The notes beneath the pieces are model-generated. The model did no database searches and was not told where the DNA came from. It saw nothing but the letters and a program-made list of their open reading frames with translations. Positions 52,531 through 63,256 of a stretch of 64,000 bases of DNA are shown here, piece after piece. Positions within the stretch are counted from its first letter, which is position 1. Every line of letters begins with the position of its first letter. The stretch covers positions 1-64,000 of the forward strand of contig NZ_FMYQ01000035.1 of the NCBI RefSeq assembly GCF_900096975.1, written 5' to 3'. The translations under genes were made by a program, and so were the position numbers. The DNA is from Paraburkholderia lycopersici. Lineage in GTDB: Bacteria > Pseudomonadota > Gammaproteobacteria > Burkholderiales > Burkholderiaceae.

Positions 52531-52929
52531 TGCCGGCCGTCATCGGCCGGTCTATCCGCCTGACCATTCTCGACATGCCGATATTCGCGAAGCTCCTCGC
52601 CGAGCGCGAGATGATGATTCGCAGCCTGCCGAGGGACATCCTGCTTTCGGCTCTATCGCGTATGGCCGGGCAGGCACCGTTTTATATCTATACCGCTTTC
52701 GTTTTCACCTATGGTGTGACGACGTTGCACGTTTCGCGCGAACTCAGGCACGCCGCGGTGCTGGCTACCGCCGCGCGGCAATTCGCGAACATTCCGCTAT
52801 TCGGACATATTTCCGGTCGGCTTCTTTGCCGCGTGGCGCCTGGGCGATTTCACGAACAAGGACATTTCGCGCGAATACGACGACGTGCGCCCGTTGGGCG
52901 ATGACGGACAAGCTTCCCACCCCGCCTGA
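52530..52929 (+). pseudogene. Fragment of an MHS-family MFS transporter, perhaps joined to a foreign tail
   Basis: The plus frame from 52530 contains ILDMPIFAKLLAEREMMIRSLPRDILLSALSRMAGQAPFYIYTAFVFTYGVTTLHVSREL and FANIPLFGHISGR. This is the middle of an MHS-family (ProP/ShiA-like) transporter. The first and last thirds are missing and the frame then ends. In a second frame, from about 52800, FFAAWRLGDFTNKDISREYDDVRPLGDDG runs to a stop at 52929 and looks like the C-terminus of another protein. This suggests that a deletion fused the ends of two genes. No function is expected. Confidence 0.65.
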
Positions 52930-52937
52930 CAAGCGAA

Positions 52938-52988
52938 CAAAAAAAGGAGCGCGCCCCGGCTTTTTTTAGCCGCGCAAGGGCGCACTCC
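52938..52988 (-). terminator. Intrinsic terminator for the phosphoesterase gene
   Basis: GGAGCGCGCCC and GGGCGCACTCC (one mismatch) flank a second inner stem CGGC/GCCG (52946-52988). On the minus strand the stem is followed by a T-run (complement of AAAAAAA at 52939-52945). It lies just past the stop of the minus-strand gene at 53018 and could also act bidirectionally. Confidence 0.7.
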
Positions 52989-53017
52989 CTTCATGCCTGC
53001 ACAGGCAGTCGCGCGCG

Positions 53018-54688
53018 TCAGATCTTCGGGGCCTTGTCGAGCGCGACGCCGGTGGCCGGATCGAGGAACAGCTTGCGGTCGTTGTGGCCTTTGCCGCGGC
53101 GATCGAAGTCGAACATGCCCGTGATGCTGCCCGCCGACGCGTCGAACGAACCGCCGCCGATACGCTTGCCGTCAAGCCAGTTGTCTTCGATGAAGCGCAC
53201 CACCGAAGCCTGGTCGATCTGCGTATGGTCGACGTAATTCTCCTTCGCCCACGGCGAGATCACGACAAACGGGATGCGCGTGCCCGGACCGCAGCGGCCG
53301 TTCACGGGCTTGCCGTTCAGGCCGTCGCGCGCCGAACCCGTGCCGCAGATGCCGGGCGCGGTAAGCTGGTCGGCGACCGCATCGTATGAGGCGCTCGTCG
53401 GCAACGCGTAAGCATGGTCGTACCAGCCATCGGAGTCATCCCATGCCACGATCACGGCGGTGTCGTCCCAGTCCCTTTGCTCCTGCAGGAAGTTGACCAC
53501 CTTCGCGACGAAAGCCTGCTCGTCCAGCGGATCCGAATATCCGGCGTGACCATCCTGGTACGCCGGGGCCTTGAGAAAACTCACTGCCGGGAAATTGCCC
53601 GCCTTCACGGCGTTGAAGAAGTCGTCGCTGTCGTACTGGTGATTGGCCGGGTCCGGATTGCCATCTCGGCCCACGCTATGCCCGATCGCCGCGAGCGAGC
53701 TGGGGCGCAAATGCTTGGGATTGGACGTGGACGCGTAGTACTGGAACCAGTTGTGGTGCGGAATATAGTCGGCCGTGGCGGCGCCGACGACGGTCGAGAG
53801 CGTGCTGCGCTTGCAGCCGGTCGTGCCGTTGCCGTTCACCGTCGTGAGGTTGAAACCGCCCATGAAGCCGCCCCACGAAATGTTGCGCGCGTTCAGCAGG
53901 TCGCCGATATTCTTGCCGGACATCATCGCGGTATCGGTCGTGCTCGAACAGGAGTCGTAGGCCGGGTCGACGTCGTTGATCATCGTGAACCCGCCCTGGC
54001 CGTCGTTCACATAGTACGACCCGGCAGTCGAAGGCTGCCTGGTTGTCAGCACAACCTTCATACCGTTGGTTTGCCCCGAGACGACTTCGAGCGCGCCCGG
54101 CGTGGACGGCCCATAAGTCGACGTATAGGCGTTGTCGCTCATCGCGAAGCGCTGCGCGTAATTCCACAGTGCCGTGACCGTGTTGCCGTCGTAATAGCCC
54201 ATCACCTGGCCGGTCGTGCCGAAGGCGCCGGCTCCGCCGCTCGTGCCATTACCCGTGTACTTCGGGAAAAGATCGGCCGCGCCGTTGTCGTATGCCTGCT
54301 CTTCCGCTGTGTATGCGTGATTCTGGTCGGCGGTGGCCGCTTGCGTACGGTCGAGGCGGAACGGATTGGCCGCGCCCGCGCCATTGGCCGCATTCGTGAA
54401 ATTCGGGTTCTTCGTCAGCAGTGCACCCGAAAGGCCATTCACCTCGGGCGTGCCCGGCTGCGCATGGAATGCCGGCTCGCCGGACGGATTGCCCGCGTGC
54501 GGATAAGTCGCGAAATAGTGATCGAACGAGACGTTCTCGCCGTAAATCACGACCAGATGCTTGATCGGAGTGGCCGTGCGAATTTCATGCGGCCCGCTCT
54601 TGTCATGATCGTCACCGGCACTCCACGCAACTGTCGATGCGAATGCTGCGGCTGCGAGCGAACCCGCTGCTATATGACGCCATTGCAT
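53018..54688 (-). CDS. Exported phosphoesterase (acid phosphatase / phospholipase C superfamily)
   Basis: 556 residues. Signal peptide MQWRHIAAGSLAAAAFASTVAWSAGD. The family hallmark IKHLVVIYGENVSFDHYFATYPHAGN (metal-binding Glu/Asn region) is followed by MSDNAYTSTYGPSTPGALEVVSGQTNG, then AVIVAWDDSDGWYDHAY (metal-binding Asp/Asp/His). The C-terminal SPWAKENYVDHTQIDQASVVRFIEDNW is typical of acid-phosphatase (AcpA)-like members; phospholipase C members usually have extra C-terminal domains. A single transcription unit, ending in the terminator at 52938. Confidence 0.88.
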   Translation of the reverse strand: MQWRHIAAGSLAAAAFASTVAWSAGDDHDKSGPHEIRTATPIKHLVVIYGENVSFDHYFATYPHAGNPSGEPAFHAQPGTPEVNGLSGALLTKNPNFTNAANGAGAANPFRLDRTQAATADQNHAYTAEEQAYDNGAADLFPKYTGNGTSGGAGAFGTTGQVMGYYDGNTVTALWNYAQRFAMSDNAYTSTYGPSTPGALEVVSGQTNGMKVVLTTRQPSTAGSYYVNDGQGGFTMINDVDPAYDSCSSTTDTAMMSGKNIGDLLNARNISWGGFMGGFNLTTVNGNGTTGCKRSTLSTVVGAATADYIPHHNWFQYYASTSNPKHLRPSSLAAIGHSVGRDGNPDPANHQYDSDDFFNAVKAGNFPAVSFLKAPAYQDGHAGYSDPLDEQAFVAKVVNFLQEQRDWDDTAVIVAWDDSDGWYDHAYALPTSASYDAVADQLTAPGICGTGSARDGLNGKPVNGRCGPGTRIPFVVISPWAKENYVDHTQIDQASVVRFIEDNWLDGKRIGGGSFDASAGSITGMFDFDRRGKGHNDRKLFLDPATGVALDKAPKI

Positions 54689-54958
54689 ATTCGGCTCCAG
54701 GTTGGTTTCGTATTGTCGGGATCACCGCGGAGCCGATGCACAGGGCGGATCCGGTCCGCATTGCGGCGTCTTGCCGGCGGAATGCGGGGGGCTACACGGC
54801 TGTAGCATTAGAGCATCGAGGTATGAATGCCTGGCGTCAGACTCCTTACGAAATATTTTCGATTGCCTCGTCAGGCGTCGATACGAGTGCAACGAGCAGA
54901 AAATCAAGTACGACGAATTAACCGGCGCCCATGCGCCGGTTAGCAAACAAGCCGGACT

Positions 54959-55705
54959 TTAAATGAAATTCACGCCGCCGTTCACGGCGATCGTCTGCCC
55001 CGTGACGAAAGCATTGCCCGTCACCATCAGCACGGCTTGCGCGACCTCGTCTGCTTCGCCCAGGCGCCCGACGGGCAGCCGCTCCGCCACGTTCGACGCC
55101 TTCAGCGGCGCGGCCATTTCGGTGTCGATGGGCCCCGGCGCCACGGCGTTCACCGTGATTCCGTCGCGGGCCACGCGGGCCGCATAGCCGCGCGTCAACC
55201 CTTCGACGCCTGCTTTCGACGCGTTGTAGTGAACGCCGACGAGCCCGCCGCCACGCGCCGCCGCCGACGAAAGATTGACGATGCGTCCCCAGCGGCGCGC
55301 GCGCATGCCGGGCAGCACCGCTTGCGTACAGAGAAACGCCGACTTGAGGTTGACGGCGAGCGTACGGTCGAATTCGGCTTCCGTAAGCGCGTCGATGTCG
55401 CACACCGTGCCCGTTCCCGCATTGTTCACGAGCACGTCGATCACGCCCAGGCGCTTCTCCACTTCGTCGATCATGTGCGCGACCTCGTCTGCAGCCGATA
55501 CGTCGGCGCGTACCGCGATCGCGCGGCCCCCGGCGCTTTCGATCTGCGCGACGACATGGGCGGCTTCCGCCTCGCGTTGCCGGTAGTTCACGGCGAGCGC
55601 CGCACCGGCCCCTGCAAGCGCGAGCGCAATGGCGCGACCGATGCCTCGCGACGCGCCGGTCACCAGCGCAATGCGATCGTTCAGATGAGGGATACCAGCA
55701 GGCAT
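54959..55705 (-). CDS. SDR-family oxidoreductase
   Basis: 248 residues, a classical short-chain dehydrogenase. NAD(P) loop LVTGASRGIGRAIALALAGAGA, then NNAGTG, the catalytic set with Ser in VNLSSAAARGG, Tyr 160 and Lys 164 (HYNASKAGVE), and PGPIDTEM. NYRQ at the end of the second strand suggests NADP preference (basic residue). FabG-like in pattern, but without a fatty-acid gene nearby. ATG 55705 is chosen over an upstream in-frame ATG because of AAAGGAG 7 bases ahead. Confidence 0.9.
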   Translation of the reverse strand: MPAGIPHLNDRIALVTGASRGIGRAIALALAGAGAALAVNYRQREAEAAHVVAQIESAGGRAIAVRADVSAADEVAHMIDEVEKRLGVIDVLVNNAGTGTVCDIDALTEAEFDRTLAVNLKSAFLCTQAVLPGMRARRWGRIVNLSSAAARGGGLVGVHYNASKAGVEGLTRGYAARVARDGITVNAVAPGPIDTEMAAPLKASNVAERLPVGRLGEADEVAQAVLMVTGNAFVTGQTIAVNGGVNFI

Positions 55706-56142
55706 GACGCACTCCTTTCTCGTGGGGGACAAGTCGCGAGGAGCGGCGGCGAACGTCATTTACCGACCGGATACGGAACCGGCCGGCGCTCGGCCGCGCG
55801 CATGGCGAGCGCGTCGATGGCGCGCGCCGTATCGAACCACGCGTTGCCGTCGAACTGATCGGGGGCGTCGCGTGCGTGCATTGGCGGTGCAGCTCCTTCT
55901 ACGGTCGATAGATTACGCCAACGAAGCGTTCGAGGCGCGCTTCGCCGGGGCGCTCGCGCAGTGTGTCGTGCAAGCCGCGCACCAGACAGACGTTGCCGCT
56001 CGTCCGTCTGTCTGTTCATGCGCGCGCGTGAAAATTGCAGGCTAGTCCGGCTGGGCCGGTGAAATTAGCCATTCGCGTTCGGGTGTGCGTCATTGCGTTC
56101 CGATTCCACGACCTCCTCCCGCGCAAGACACTTGCTGCGCGC
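55706..56142. other. Intergenic region with a doubtful 41-residue frame
   Basis: The minus-strand frame 55756-55881 (MHARDAPDQFDGNAW and on) has AGGAG 12 bases before its ATG, too far for a good start. No other coding evidence is visible. Confidence 0.3.
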
Positions 56143-56364
56143 TCATGGCGCGGAGCCGATGCCCCCGCCTGGCCCGGCCAGTTCGCCCTCCTCGCTTTGA
56201 CGAGGCTCGCTGGCAGCGTTACGCGCGCCGCCGAATCCATGACGGCGCGAAAGCGCGCTTGCGCGCAATCCCGCCCGCCGACGCGATCCCGAAACGGGGT
56301 CCAGATAGAACATGACGAGCGTGCCCGCCACTGCGGCCGCCGCAAATTGAATCAAAGCTCTCAT
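56143..56364 (-). CDS. Small membrane-anchored protein (YtxH-like N-terminus)
   Basis: 73 residues. MRALIQFAAAAVAGTLVMFYLDPVSGSRRRAGLR is a transmembrane helix ending in the YLDPxxGxRRR motif seen in small membrane proteins that often precede a BON domain. No BON domain follows here; the C-terminal half is polar (ARNAASEPRQSEEGELAG) and may be truncated. AGAGG lies 5-6 bases before the ATG. Function unknown. Confidence 0.6.
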   Translation of the reverse strand: MRALIQFAAAAVAGTLVMFYLDPVSGSRRRAGLRASALSRRHGFGGARNAASEPRQSEEGELAGPGGGIGSAP

Positions 56365-56536
56365 GGATGCCTCTCGACGAATGCGGCGCACACCGCGCGC
56401 CGACATCGGCACATCCGGCGTTCCCTCGATGCGCGCAAAGCTTGTGCCGACACGGGCACACTAACCTGGCCGAATGTATTGCTGCATTTCATTCAGTCGC
56501 CCCCAAGGACGCAACCGGCTCGACGCCGCGCCGCGC

Positions 56537-56869
56537 TCAGAAGGCGCCCTCGTCCCATCGCGAATCTCGCACCTGCACGACGCCAGCCTCCACGCGCACC
56601 GCGAATGTCGCAACGTCCTCGTATGCCGGCGGCGCGAGGACCTTCCCAGTCTTGATGCAAAAGCGCGCGCCATGTCGCGGACAAACCACCACGTCGCCCT
56701 CCACGGCGCCGCCGGTAAGAACGCCGCCGTCGTGCGGGCACGTATCTTCGATCGCGTAGCAGGTTCCGTCGAGATTGAACACCGCGACCTGCGCGCCGTC
56801 CACCTCGACGCTGCGAACCGAGCCCGGCGGGAAATCGCCATATGGCGCGACATTCACCCAATCGGCCAT
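56537..56869 (-). CDS. Rieske-type [2Fe-2S] ferredoxin in the suf operon
   Basis: 110 residues, a stand-alone Rieske domain of the non-heme-oxygenase ferredoxin type. Cluster ligands are CPHDGG and CPRHGARF. It is the last clear gene of the suf operon, starting just after the sufT stop (1 bp gap), so it may be an electron donor or a carrier for the Fe-S assembly machinery. Confidence 0.9.
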   Translation of the reverse strand: MADWVNVAPYGDFPPGSVRSVEVDGAQVAVFNLDGTCYAIEDTCPHDGGVLTGGAVEGDVVVCPRHGARFCIKTGKVLAPPAYEDVATFAVRVEAGVVQVRDSRWDEGAF

Positions 56870-56870
56870 G

Positions 56871-57227
56871 TCAAAGCATCCCCAGTTGCAGGAGCGCCGC
56901 CTCGGACATGCGCGCGCGTGTCCACGGCGGGTCCCAGACCAGTTCGACGCGCGCCTCGCTCACGCCCTCCACGGCATCCACACATTGCTCGACCGTCGCC
57001 GGGAAGGTTTGCGCAACCGGGCATCCCGGCGCGGTCAACGTCATGTGGATCGACACGGAACCCGTTTGCGCATCGACATCCAGTTCATAGACGAGCCCCA
57101 GATCGTAGATATTGACGGGTATCTCGGGATCGAACACCGTGCGCAATGCGTCGATCACGCGCTCGCGTAACGCGCCTGCGGCGAATTCCGGCCCGCCGCG
57201 CTTTTCAAGCGATTCTCTGGTATCCAT
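56871..57227 (-). CDS. sufT: SufT-type Fe-S cluster assembly protein (MIP18 family)
   Basis: 118 residues. The MIP18/DUF59 domain has VIDALRTVFDPEIPVNIYDLGLVYEL and a MTLTAPGCPVAQTFP motif whose cysteine is the conserved functional residue, ending WDPPWTRARMSE. Family members help maturation of Fe-S proteins. ATG 57227 is the usual N-terminus for this protein. It follows sufU by 28 bp. Confidence 0.9.
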   Translation of the reverse strand: MDTRESLEKRGGPEFAAGALRERVIDALRTVFDPEIPVNIYDLGLVYELDVDAQTGSVSIHMTLTAPGCPVAQTFPATVEQCVDAVEGVSEARVELVWDPPWTRARMSEAALLQLGML

Positions 57228-57255
57228 CGTCCTGTCGCTCCCTGGTCGCTCGCCC

Positions 57256-57708
57256 TCATTCGGTGGACACGGTACCGCTCCCGTTACGCAACGCGGCGTG
57301 CAGCGTGTGCCACGCGAGTGTCGCGCACTTGATGCGGGCGGGAAACCCGCGCACGCCCGCCAGCACCGACAGCTTGCCAAGCCCCTCCTGCGCTGCCGGC
57401 TGGTCTGCGGGCGCCGTCGCCATGGCGTGAAAGCGTTCGAACAGCGCCTCGACTTCAGCCTCGGTGCGCCCCTTGAGCGCCTCCGTCATCAAGGAGGCCG
57501 AAGCCGTTGCGATTGCGCATCCCACACCCTCGAAGCCGACGTCCTTGACGATACCGTCCTCGATGCGCAGGTACAGCGTGACGCGGTCGCCGCACAGCGG
57601 GTTGTACCCCCCGGCGTACCGGTTCGCACCGGGCACGGCGTGGCAGTTCCGCGGGTGCCGGTAGTGGTCGAAAATGGTCTCTTGATACAGGTCTCGCAGA
57701 TCGCTCAT
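57256..57708 (-). CDS. sufU: SufU-type Fe-S scaffold / sulfur-acceptor
   Basis: 150 residues. DLYQETIFDHYRHPRNC, NPLCGDRVTLYL, GVGCAIATASASLMTEALKG and the final RIKCATLAWHTLHAAL contain the three conserved cysteines and the Asp of SufU. In SufU proteins these coordinate zinc and accept the persulfide from SufS. The start overlaps the sufS stop by 4 bp. Confidence 0.92.
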   Translation of the reverse strand: MSDLRDLYQETIFDHYRHPRNCHAVPGANRYAGGYNPLCGDRVTLYLRIEDGIVKDVGFEGVGCAIATASASLMTEALKGRTEAEVEALFERFHAMATAPADQPAAQEGLGKLSVLAGVRGFPARIKCATLAWHTLHAALRNGSGTVSTE

Positions 57709-58958
57709 AGCCGGAACACCTCCCGCACGCGTGCGAGGCCGTCCAGCAGCGCGTCGATGTCGGCGCGCGTGTTATAGAGCGCAAGCGACGCGCGCACAGT
57801 GGCCGGCACGCCATAGCGCGCCATGACCGGCATCGCGCAGTGATGCCCCGTGCGCACGGCCACGCCGCACTGGTCGAGTATCGTGCCGATGTCGTGTGCG
57901 TGCGCGTTCTCCATGACGAACGACAAGATTCCGAGCTTTTCCTTTGCAGTCCCTATCATCTGCACATGCGGCAGCGAGCGCAATGCGTCGTCCGCGTAGG
58001 CGAGCAGGTCGGCCTCATGCCGCTGCGCCACTTCCACGCCGATCACGCTCACATAGTCGAGCGCCGCAGCCAGCCCGATCGCGCCGGCAATGTTCGGCGT
58101 GCCCGCTTCGAAGCGCCACGGTATTGCGTTGTACTCGGTCTTTTCGAACGTCACGGCGCGGATCATGTCGCCGCCGCCTTGCCATGGAGGCATGGCTTCC
58201 AGCAGCGCCGCCCTCGCATAGAGGACGCCGATGCCGGTCGGGCCATAAATCTTGTGCCCCGAGAACGCATAGAAGTCGCAATCGAGCGTGGCCACGTCCA
58301 CAGGCAAATGCGCAATTGCCTGTGCGCCGTCGAGCAGCACCGGTACGCCGCGCGCGTGGGCAAGCCCGATGAGCCGCGCTACGGGATTGACCGTTCCCAG
58401 CGCATTCGACGCATGCGCGATCGCCACCATGCGCGTGCGCGCACCTAGCATGCGTTCGTACGCGTCGATGTCCAGCGTGCCGTCGTCGCGGATCGGCGCG
58501 ACCTTGAGCAGCGCGCCTGTCTGCTCGCAGACGAGTTGCCACGGCACGATATTCGAATGGTGCTCCATGGCGCTGATGAGGATTTCATCGCCGGGTGCAA
58601 GACGTGGCCGCGCGTAACTTTGCGCCACCAGGTTGATCGCTTCGGTGGTGCCACGCGTGTACACGATCTCCTGCTCGCGCGCCGCGCGCACGAAGCGCGC
58701 AATCCGCGAGCGGGCGCCTTCGTAAGCGTCGGTGGCGCGCTGCGAGAGCAGGTGCACGCCGCGATGCACGTTGGCGTTGTCATGCTCGTAATAGGCCTGT
58801 TCGGCGGCGATCACGCTCGTGGGCTTTTGCGTGGTCGCGGCATTGTCGAGGTAGACGAGCGGCTTGCCGTGCACGCTTTCGCGCAGAATCGGGAAGTCGC
58901 CGCGCCAGCGTGCCACCGTTTCAGTCTCGGGACTGCCCACCGGTTCGAGCAGGTTCAT
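57705..58958 (-). CDS. sufS: Cysteine desulfurase SufS
   Basis: 417 residues, class V PLP enzyme. YLDNAATTQKP, the PLP region ISAMEHHSNIVPWQ, VDVATLDCDFYAFSGHKIYGPTGIGVLY with the Schiff-base Lys, and the mobile active-site Cys in VAVRTGHHCAMPVM (RTGHHCA) are all present. It supplies persulfide sulfur to SufU. Overlaps of 4 bp with sufD and sufU indicate coupled translation. Confidence 0.95.
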   Translation of the reverse strand: MNLLEPVGSPETETVARWRGDFPILRESVHGKPLVYLDNAATTQKPTSVIAAEQAYYEHDNANVHRGVHLLSQRATDAYEGARSRIARFVRAAREQEIVYTRGTTEAINLVAQSYARPRLAPGDEILISAMEHHSNIVPWQLVCEQTGALLKVAPIRDDGTLDIDAYERMLGARTRMVAIAHASNALGTVNPVARLIGLAHARGVPVLLDGAQAIAHLPVDVATLDCDFYAFSGHKIYGPTGIGVLYARAALLEAMPPWQGGGDMIRAVTFEKTEYNAIPWRFEAGTPNIAGAIGLAAALDYVSVIGVEVAQRHEADLLAYADDALRSLPHVQMIGTAKEKLGILSFVMENAHAHDIGTILDQCGVAVRTGHHCAMPVMARYGVPATVRASLALYNTRADIDALLDGLARVREVFRL

Positions 58959-60280
58959 GACAGTCCTCGCAGGTATTCGCCGCCAGGCAGTCGCGCGAGC
59001 AGTTGCTGCGTGAGCCTGCCACGCAGCGCGGCGCTTTCCACGCGCTCCACGCTCTCGCGCGCGAACGCCCACACGAGCAGCGCGCGTGCGATGCGTTCGT
59101 CGATTCCTCGCGAACGAAGGTAGAAAAGCGGACGCTCGTCGAGTTGGCCGACGGTCGCGCCGTGCGTGCATTTCACGTCGTCGGCGTGAATCTCCAGTTG
59201 CGGCTTCGTATCGACCTCGGCGTGGCGCGAAAGAAGCAGATTGTCGTTGCCCTGATGCGCGTTGGTCTGCTGCGCATCCTGGCGGACGATCACGCGGCCG
59301 TCGAACACGCCATGCGAGGCGCCGTCGAGCACGCCCCGATAATATTCTCGGCTCGTACCGCGCGGCTTTTCGTGATCGATGCGCGTGTGGTGATCGACGT
59401 GCTGCTTCGCGCTGACGAAATACAGGCCGTTCAGTTCGGCCAGCGCGTCCTCCGCGTCGAGCCGCGTGTCGATTTCGGTGCGCGACAACGCGCCGCCGAA
59501 CGCGAACGAATGCGAGCGCAGGTGGCTCGCACGGCGCTGCGAAACGCCCACACGGGCGATATGAAACGCACTGCGGGCTTCCTGCTGGATACGGCAATGC
59601 TGAACGTCGGCCTCCTCGTCGGCGACGATCTCCGTGGCCGTGTTGACGAGATAGGCTTCGTCCGTGATGCCGACGAACTGCTCGACGATCGAGCACCGCG
59701 CGCCCCGTTCCGCCAGCACCGCGTTGAACGGATGCATGGCGAGCGCCGCCTCGCTGCTGAAGAAAAGCACGTGCAACGGCCAGTCGATCTCGCAGCCCGG
59801 CGGCAGCGCGACCACATAGCCGTCGTTGAGGAATGCGCCGTTCAGCGCGGCAAAGCCGTCTTCCGGCACGCGCTGCGTCATGATGGCTTCGAGTCGTTCC
59901 GGAATCCTTCGCATTGCCTGCGTCAGCGTGCCAATGAAGGCCCCTTCCGGCAACGACGGAACCGAAGACAGCTTTGGTGCATGACGGCCGTTCACGAACA
60001 CGATGCGCGCCGCGGCGTCCCCGGGCACGAGCTCATCGGCGAGGCGGGCGAGATCCGTGTCCGCGCCGTCAGCGGGGGCAAAATGCCAATGCGGTTTCGC
60101 TATGGGCATCACGTTCGTGTATTTCCATTGCTCGAGTTGCGTACCGGGAAAGCCTAGCGTCTCGAAGCGGTCGAACGCGTGCCGCCGTGCCTTGCGCAGC
60201 CACGGCAGCTCCACGCCCGCCAGCGTGCCCGCCATCGTGCGAAATGCCTCGCGGTAATGCTCTCGCATTGATTCAGTCAT
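58955..60280 (-). CDS. sufD: SufD Fe-S assembly scaffold subunit
   Basis: 441 residues, with the SufBD beta-helix core (NGRHAPKLSS, SHGVFDGRVIVRQDAQQTNAHQGNDNLLLS and DDVKCTHGATVGQLDERPLFYLRSRGI). The C-terminal ARALLVWAFA is typical. It forms the SufBC2D complex. A start at 60280 (MTESMREHYREAF) matches the usual N-terminus, and the gap to sufC is 37 bp. Confidence 0.94.
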   Translation of the reverse strand: MTESMREHYREAFRTMAGTLAGVELPWLRKARRHAFDRFETLGFPGTQLEQWKYTNVMPIAKPHWHFAPADGADTDLARLADELVPGDAAARIVFVNGRHAPKLSSVPSLPEGAFIGTLTQAMRRIPERLEAIMTQRVPEDGFAALNGAFLNDGYVVALPPGCEIDWPLHVLFFSSEAALAMHPFNAVLAERGARCSIVEQFVGITDEAYLVNTATEIVADEEADVQHCRIQQEARSAFHIARVGVSQRRASHLRSHSFAFGGALSRTEIDTRLDAEDALAELNGLYFVSAKQHVDHHTRIDHEKPRGTSREYYRGVLDGASHGVFDGRVIVRQDAQQTNAHQGNDNLLLSRHAEVDTKPQLEIHADDVKCTHGATVGQLDERPLFYLRSRGIDERIARALLVWAFARESVERVESAALRGRLTQQLLARLPGGEYLRGLS

Positions 60281-60317
60281 CGTTGATCCTTGCCGTAGCG
60301 TGCATCGCGTCGCCGCG

Positions 60318-61124
60318 TTAGCGCGTGGCGCGCGGGCCCGCGTCGGGCGCGGCAGTGGCCCCGGTAGCCGCACCCACCTTGTCCTCGTCGCCGAGCCAGC
60401 CATAGCCTTTGCGCTCCAGTTCCTGCGCAAGCTCGTGTGTGCCTGAGCGCACGATGCGCCCCTGCGCGAGCACATGCACGTGGTCCGGTACGATGTAATC
60501 GAGCAGCCGCTGGTAGTGCGTCACCAGCACAATCGCGCGGTCTTTACTGCGCATCTGGTTCACACCACGCGCGACCACCTGAAGCGCGTCGATATCGAGG
60601 CCGGAGTCGGTTTCGTCGAGAATGGACAGACGCGGCGCGAGCACGCTCATCTGCAGCACTTCGTTGCGCTTTTTCTCGCCGCCCGAAAACCCTTCGTTCA
60701 CGCCGCGGTACAACATGTCTTCGCGCATCTCCATATCCGCCATTTTCTCTTTGACGAGCGCGAGAAAATCCATGGCGTCGAGTTCTGCTTCGCCTCGCTG
60801 CTTGCGCTGCGCATTGAGCGCCGCCTTCAGCAAATAGATGTTGCTGACGCCCGGTATTTCCACCGGATACTGAAAGGCGAGAAAGATCCCCCGGCGTGCC
60901 CGTTCGTCGGGCGCGAGCGCGAGCAGGTCGCAGCCGTCGTACTGCACGCTGCCCCCCGTGACCACGTAATGCTCGCGCCCGGCCAGCACATGGGCAAGCG
61001 TGCTCTTGCCGGAGCCGTTCGGCCCCATGATCGCGTGAACCTCCCCCGCGTTCACACGCAGATCGAGACCGCGCAGGATCGGCTTCTCTTCGACCTCGAC
61101 ACTCAGATTGCGAATTTCCAGCAT
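60318..61124 (-). CDS. sufC: SufC ATPase
   Basis: 268 residues. Walker A IMGPNGSGKSTLAHVLAG, signature GFSGGEKKRNEVLQM, Walker B LSILDETDSGLDIDAL and H-loop VLVTHYQRLLDYI identify SufC. The C-terminal tail (about 20 residues, Ala/Gly/Thr-rich) is longer than usual. It lies 13 bp after sufB. Confidence 0.95.
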   Translation of the reverse strand: MLEIRNLSVEVEEKPILRGLDLRVNAGEVHAIMGPNGSGKSTLAHVLAGREHYVVTGGSVQYDGCDLLALAPDERARRGIFLAFQYPVEIPGVSNIYLLKAALNAQRKQRGEAELDAMDFLALVKEKMADMEMREDMLYRGVNEGFSGGEKKRNEVLQMSVLAPRLSILDETDSGLDIDALQVVARGVNQMRSKDRAIVLVTHYQRLLDYIVPDHVHVLAQGRIVRSGTHELAQELERKGYGWLGDEDKVGAATGATAAPDAGPRATR

Positions 61125-61137
61125 GCATCTCTCCCTC

Positions 61138-62586
<1,449 letters not shown>

Positions 62587-62926
62587 GACTTTATTACGGT
62601 CTCCTTTGCACTCACGATCTCATTCTAAGACCAGTGCGAAAACCCTGGCATGCCCAAGGTTTAAGCGAAACGTGGCAAGCGGGCACGCGCGATGCGAAAG
62701 ACCCTGCCGACGAAAGAGATTTAGAACGCGTGCGAATGAAGCCGATCATTTCGCTACTGCGCCGCTGCGCTACTGATAGCCCGTTTCTTCGCTGCGCAAC
62801 TACGCCGGCATCGATTTGTCGGCGTTGTTTGACCGCATGGCGCACGGGCACGATCACGCTTGCGGGCATGCGGTTCGCGAATGCCCGCACTGAAGCACGA
62901 CCCATCGAAAAGACACGGGAGAAGCC
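62587..62926. other. Divergent intergenic region suf/small secreted protein
   Basis: 340 bp with no supported gene. It must carry the suf promoter, but no clear IscR- or Fur-type site or -35/-10 pair could be picked out. Confidence 0.35.
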
Positions 62927-63181
62927 ATGAAGTCTCGTCCCGCCCTGGCTTGGGGTGCGATCGCGTTGTTGCCGCTGTCCGCCGCGTGCGTCGTCGCGAG
63001 TGCGCTGGCGGGGAGCCCCGCGCCACCTCCGGCTGCGCCCATGGCGAAACCGCCCGTCGCGGCTTCGGGCGCCACGAGCGCATCCAACCCCGACAACATG
63101 CCGATGAAAAAAACCAAAGGTCCCGCGACGGACGATCAAATGATGCGCAGCGACCCCGCGAGCGCAGCAAAGGCGAAATAG
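62927..63181 (+). CDS. Small exported protein, Pro/Ala-rich
   Basis: 84 residues. MKSRPALAWGAIALLPLSAACVVASALAGS is a signal peptide (possible lipobox LSAAC). The mature part is low-complexity: PAPPPAAPMAKPPVA, then Asn/Met/Lys/Asp-rich and ending AKAK. GGGAG precedes the ATG by 6 bases. No function is recognised. Confidence 0.6.
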   Translation: MKSRPALAWGAIALLPLSAACVVASALAGSPAPPPAAPMAKPPVAASGATSASNPDNMPMKKTKGPATDDQMMRSDPASAAKAK

Positions 63182-63256
63182 AAATAGCACGCCCTGAACC
63201 CAGGAGCGCGGCCTGCTGCCGCCCGCTTGTCAATGCCCTTAAAGCGGAGGACCGAG

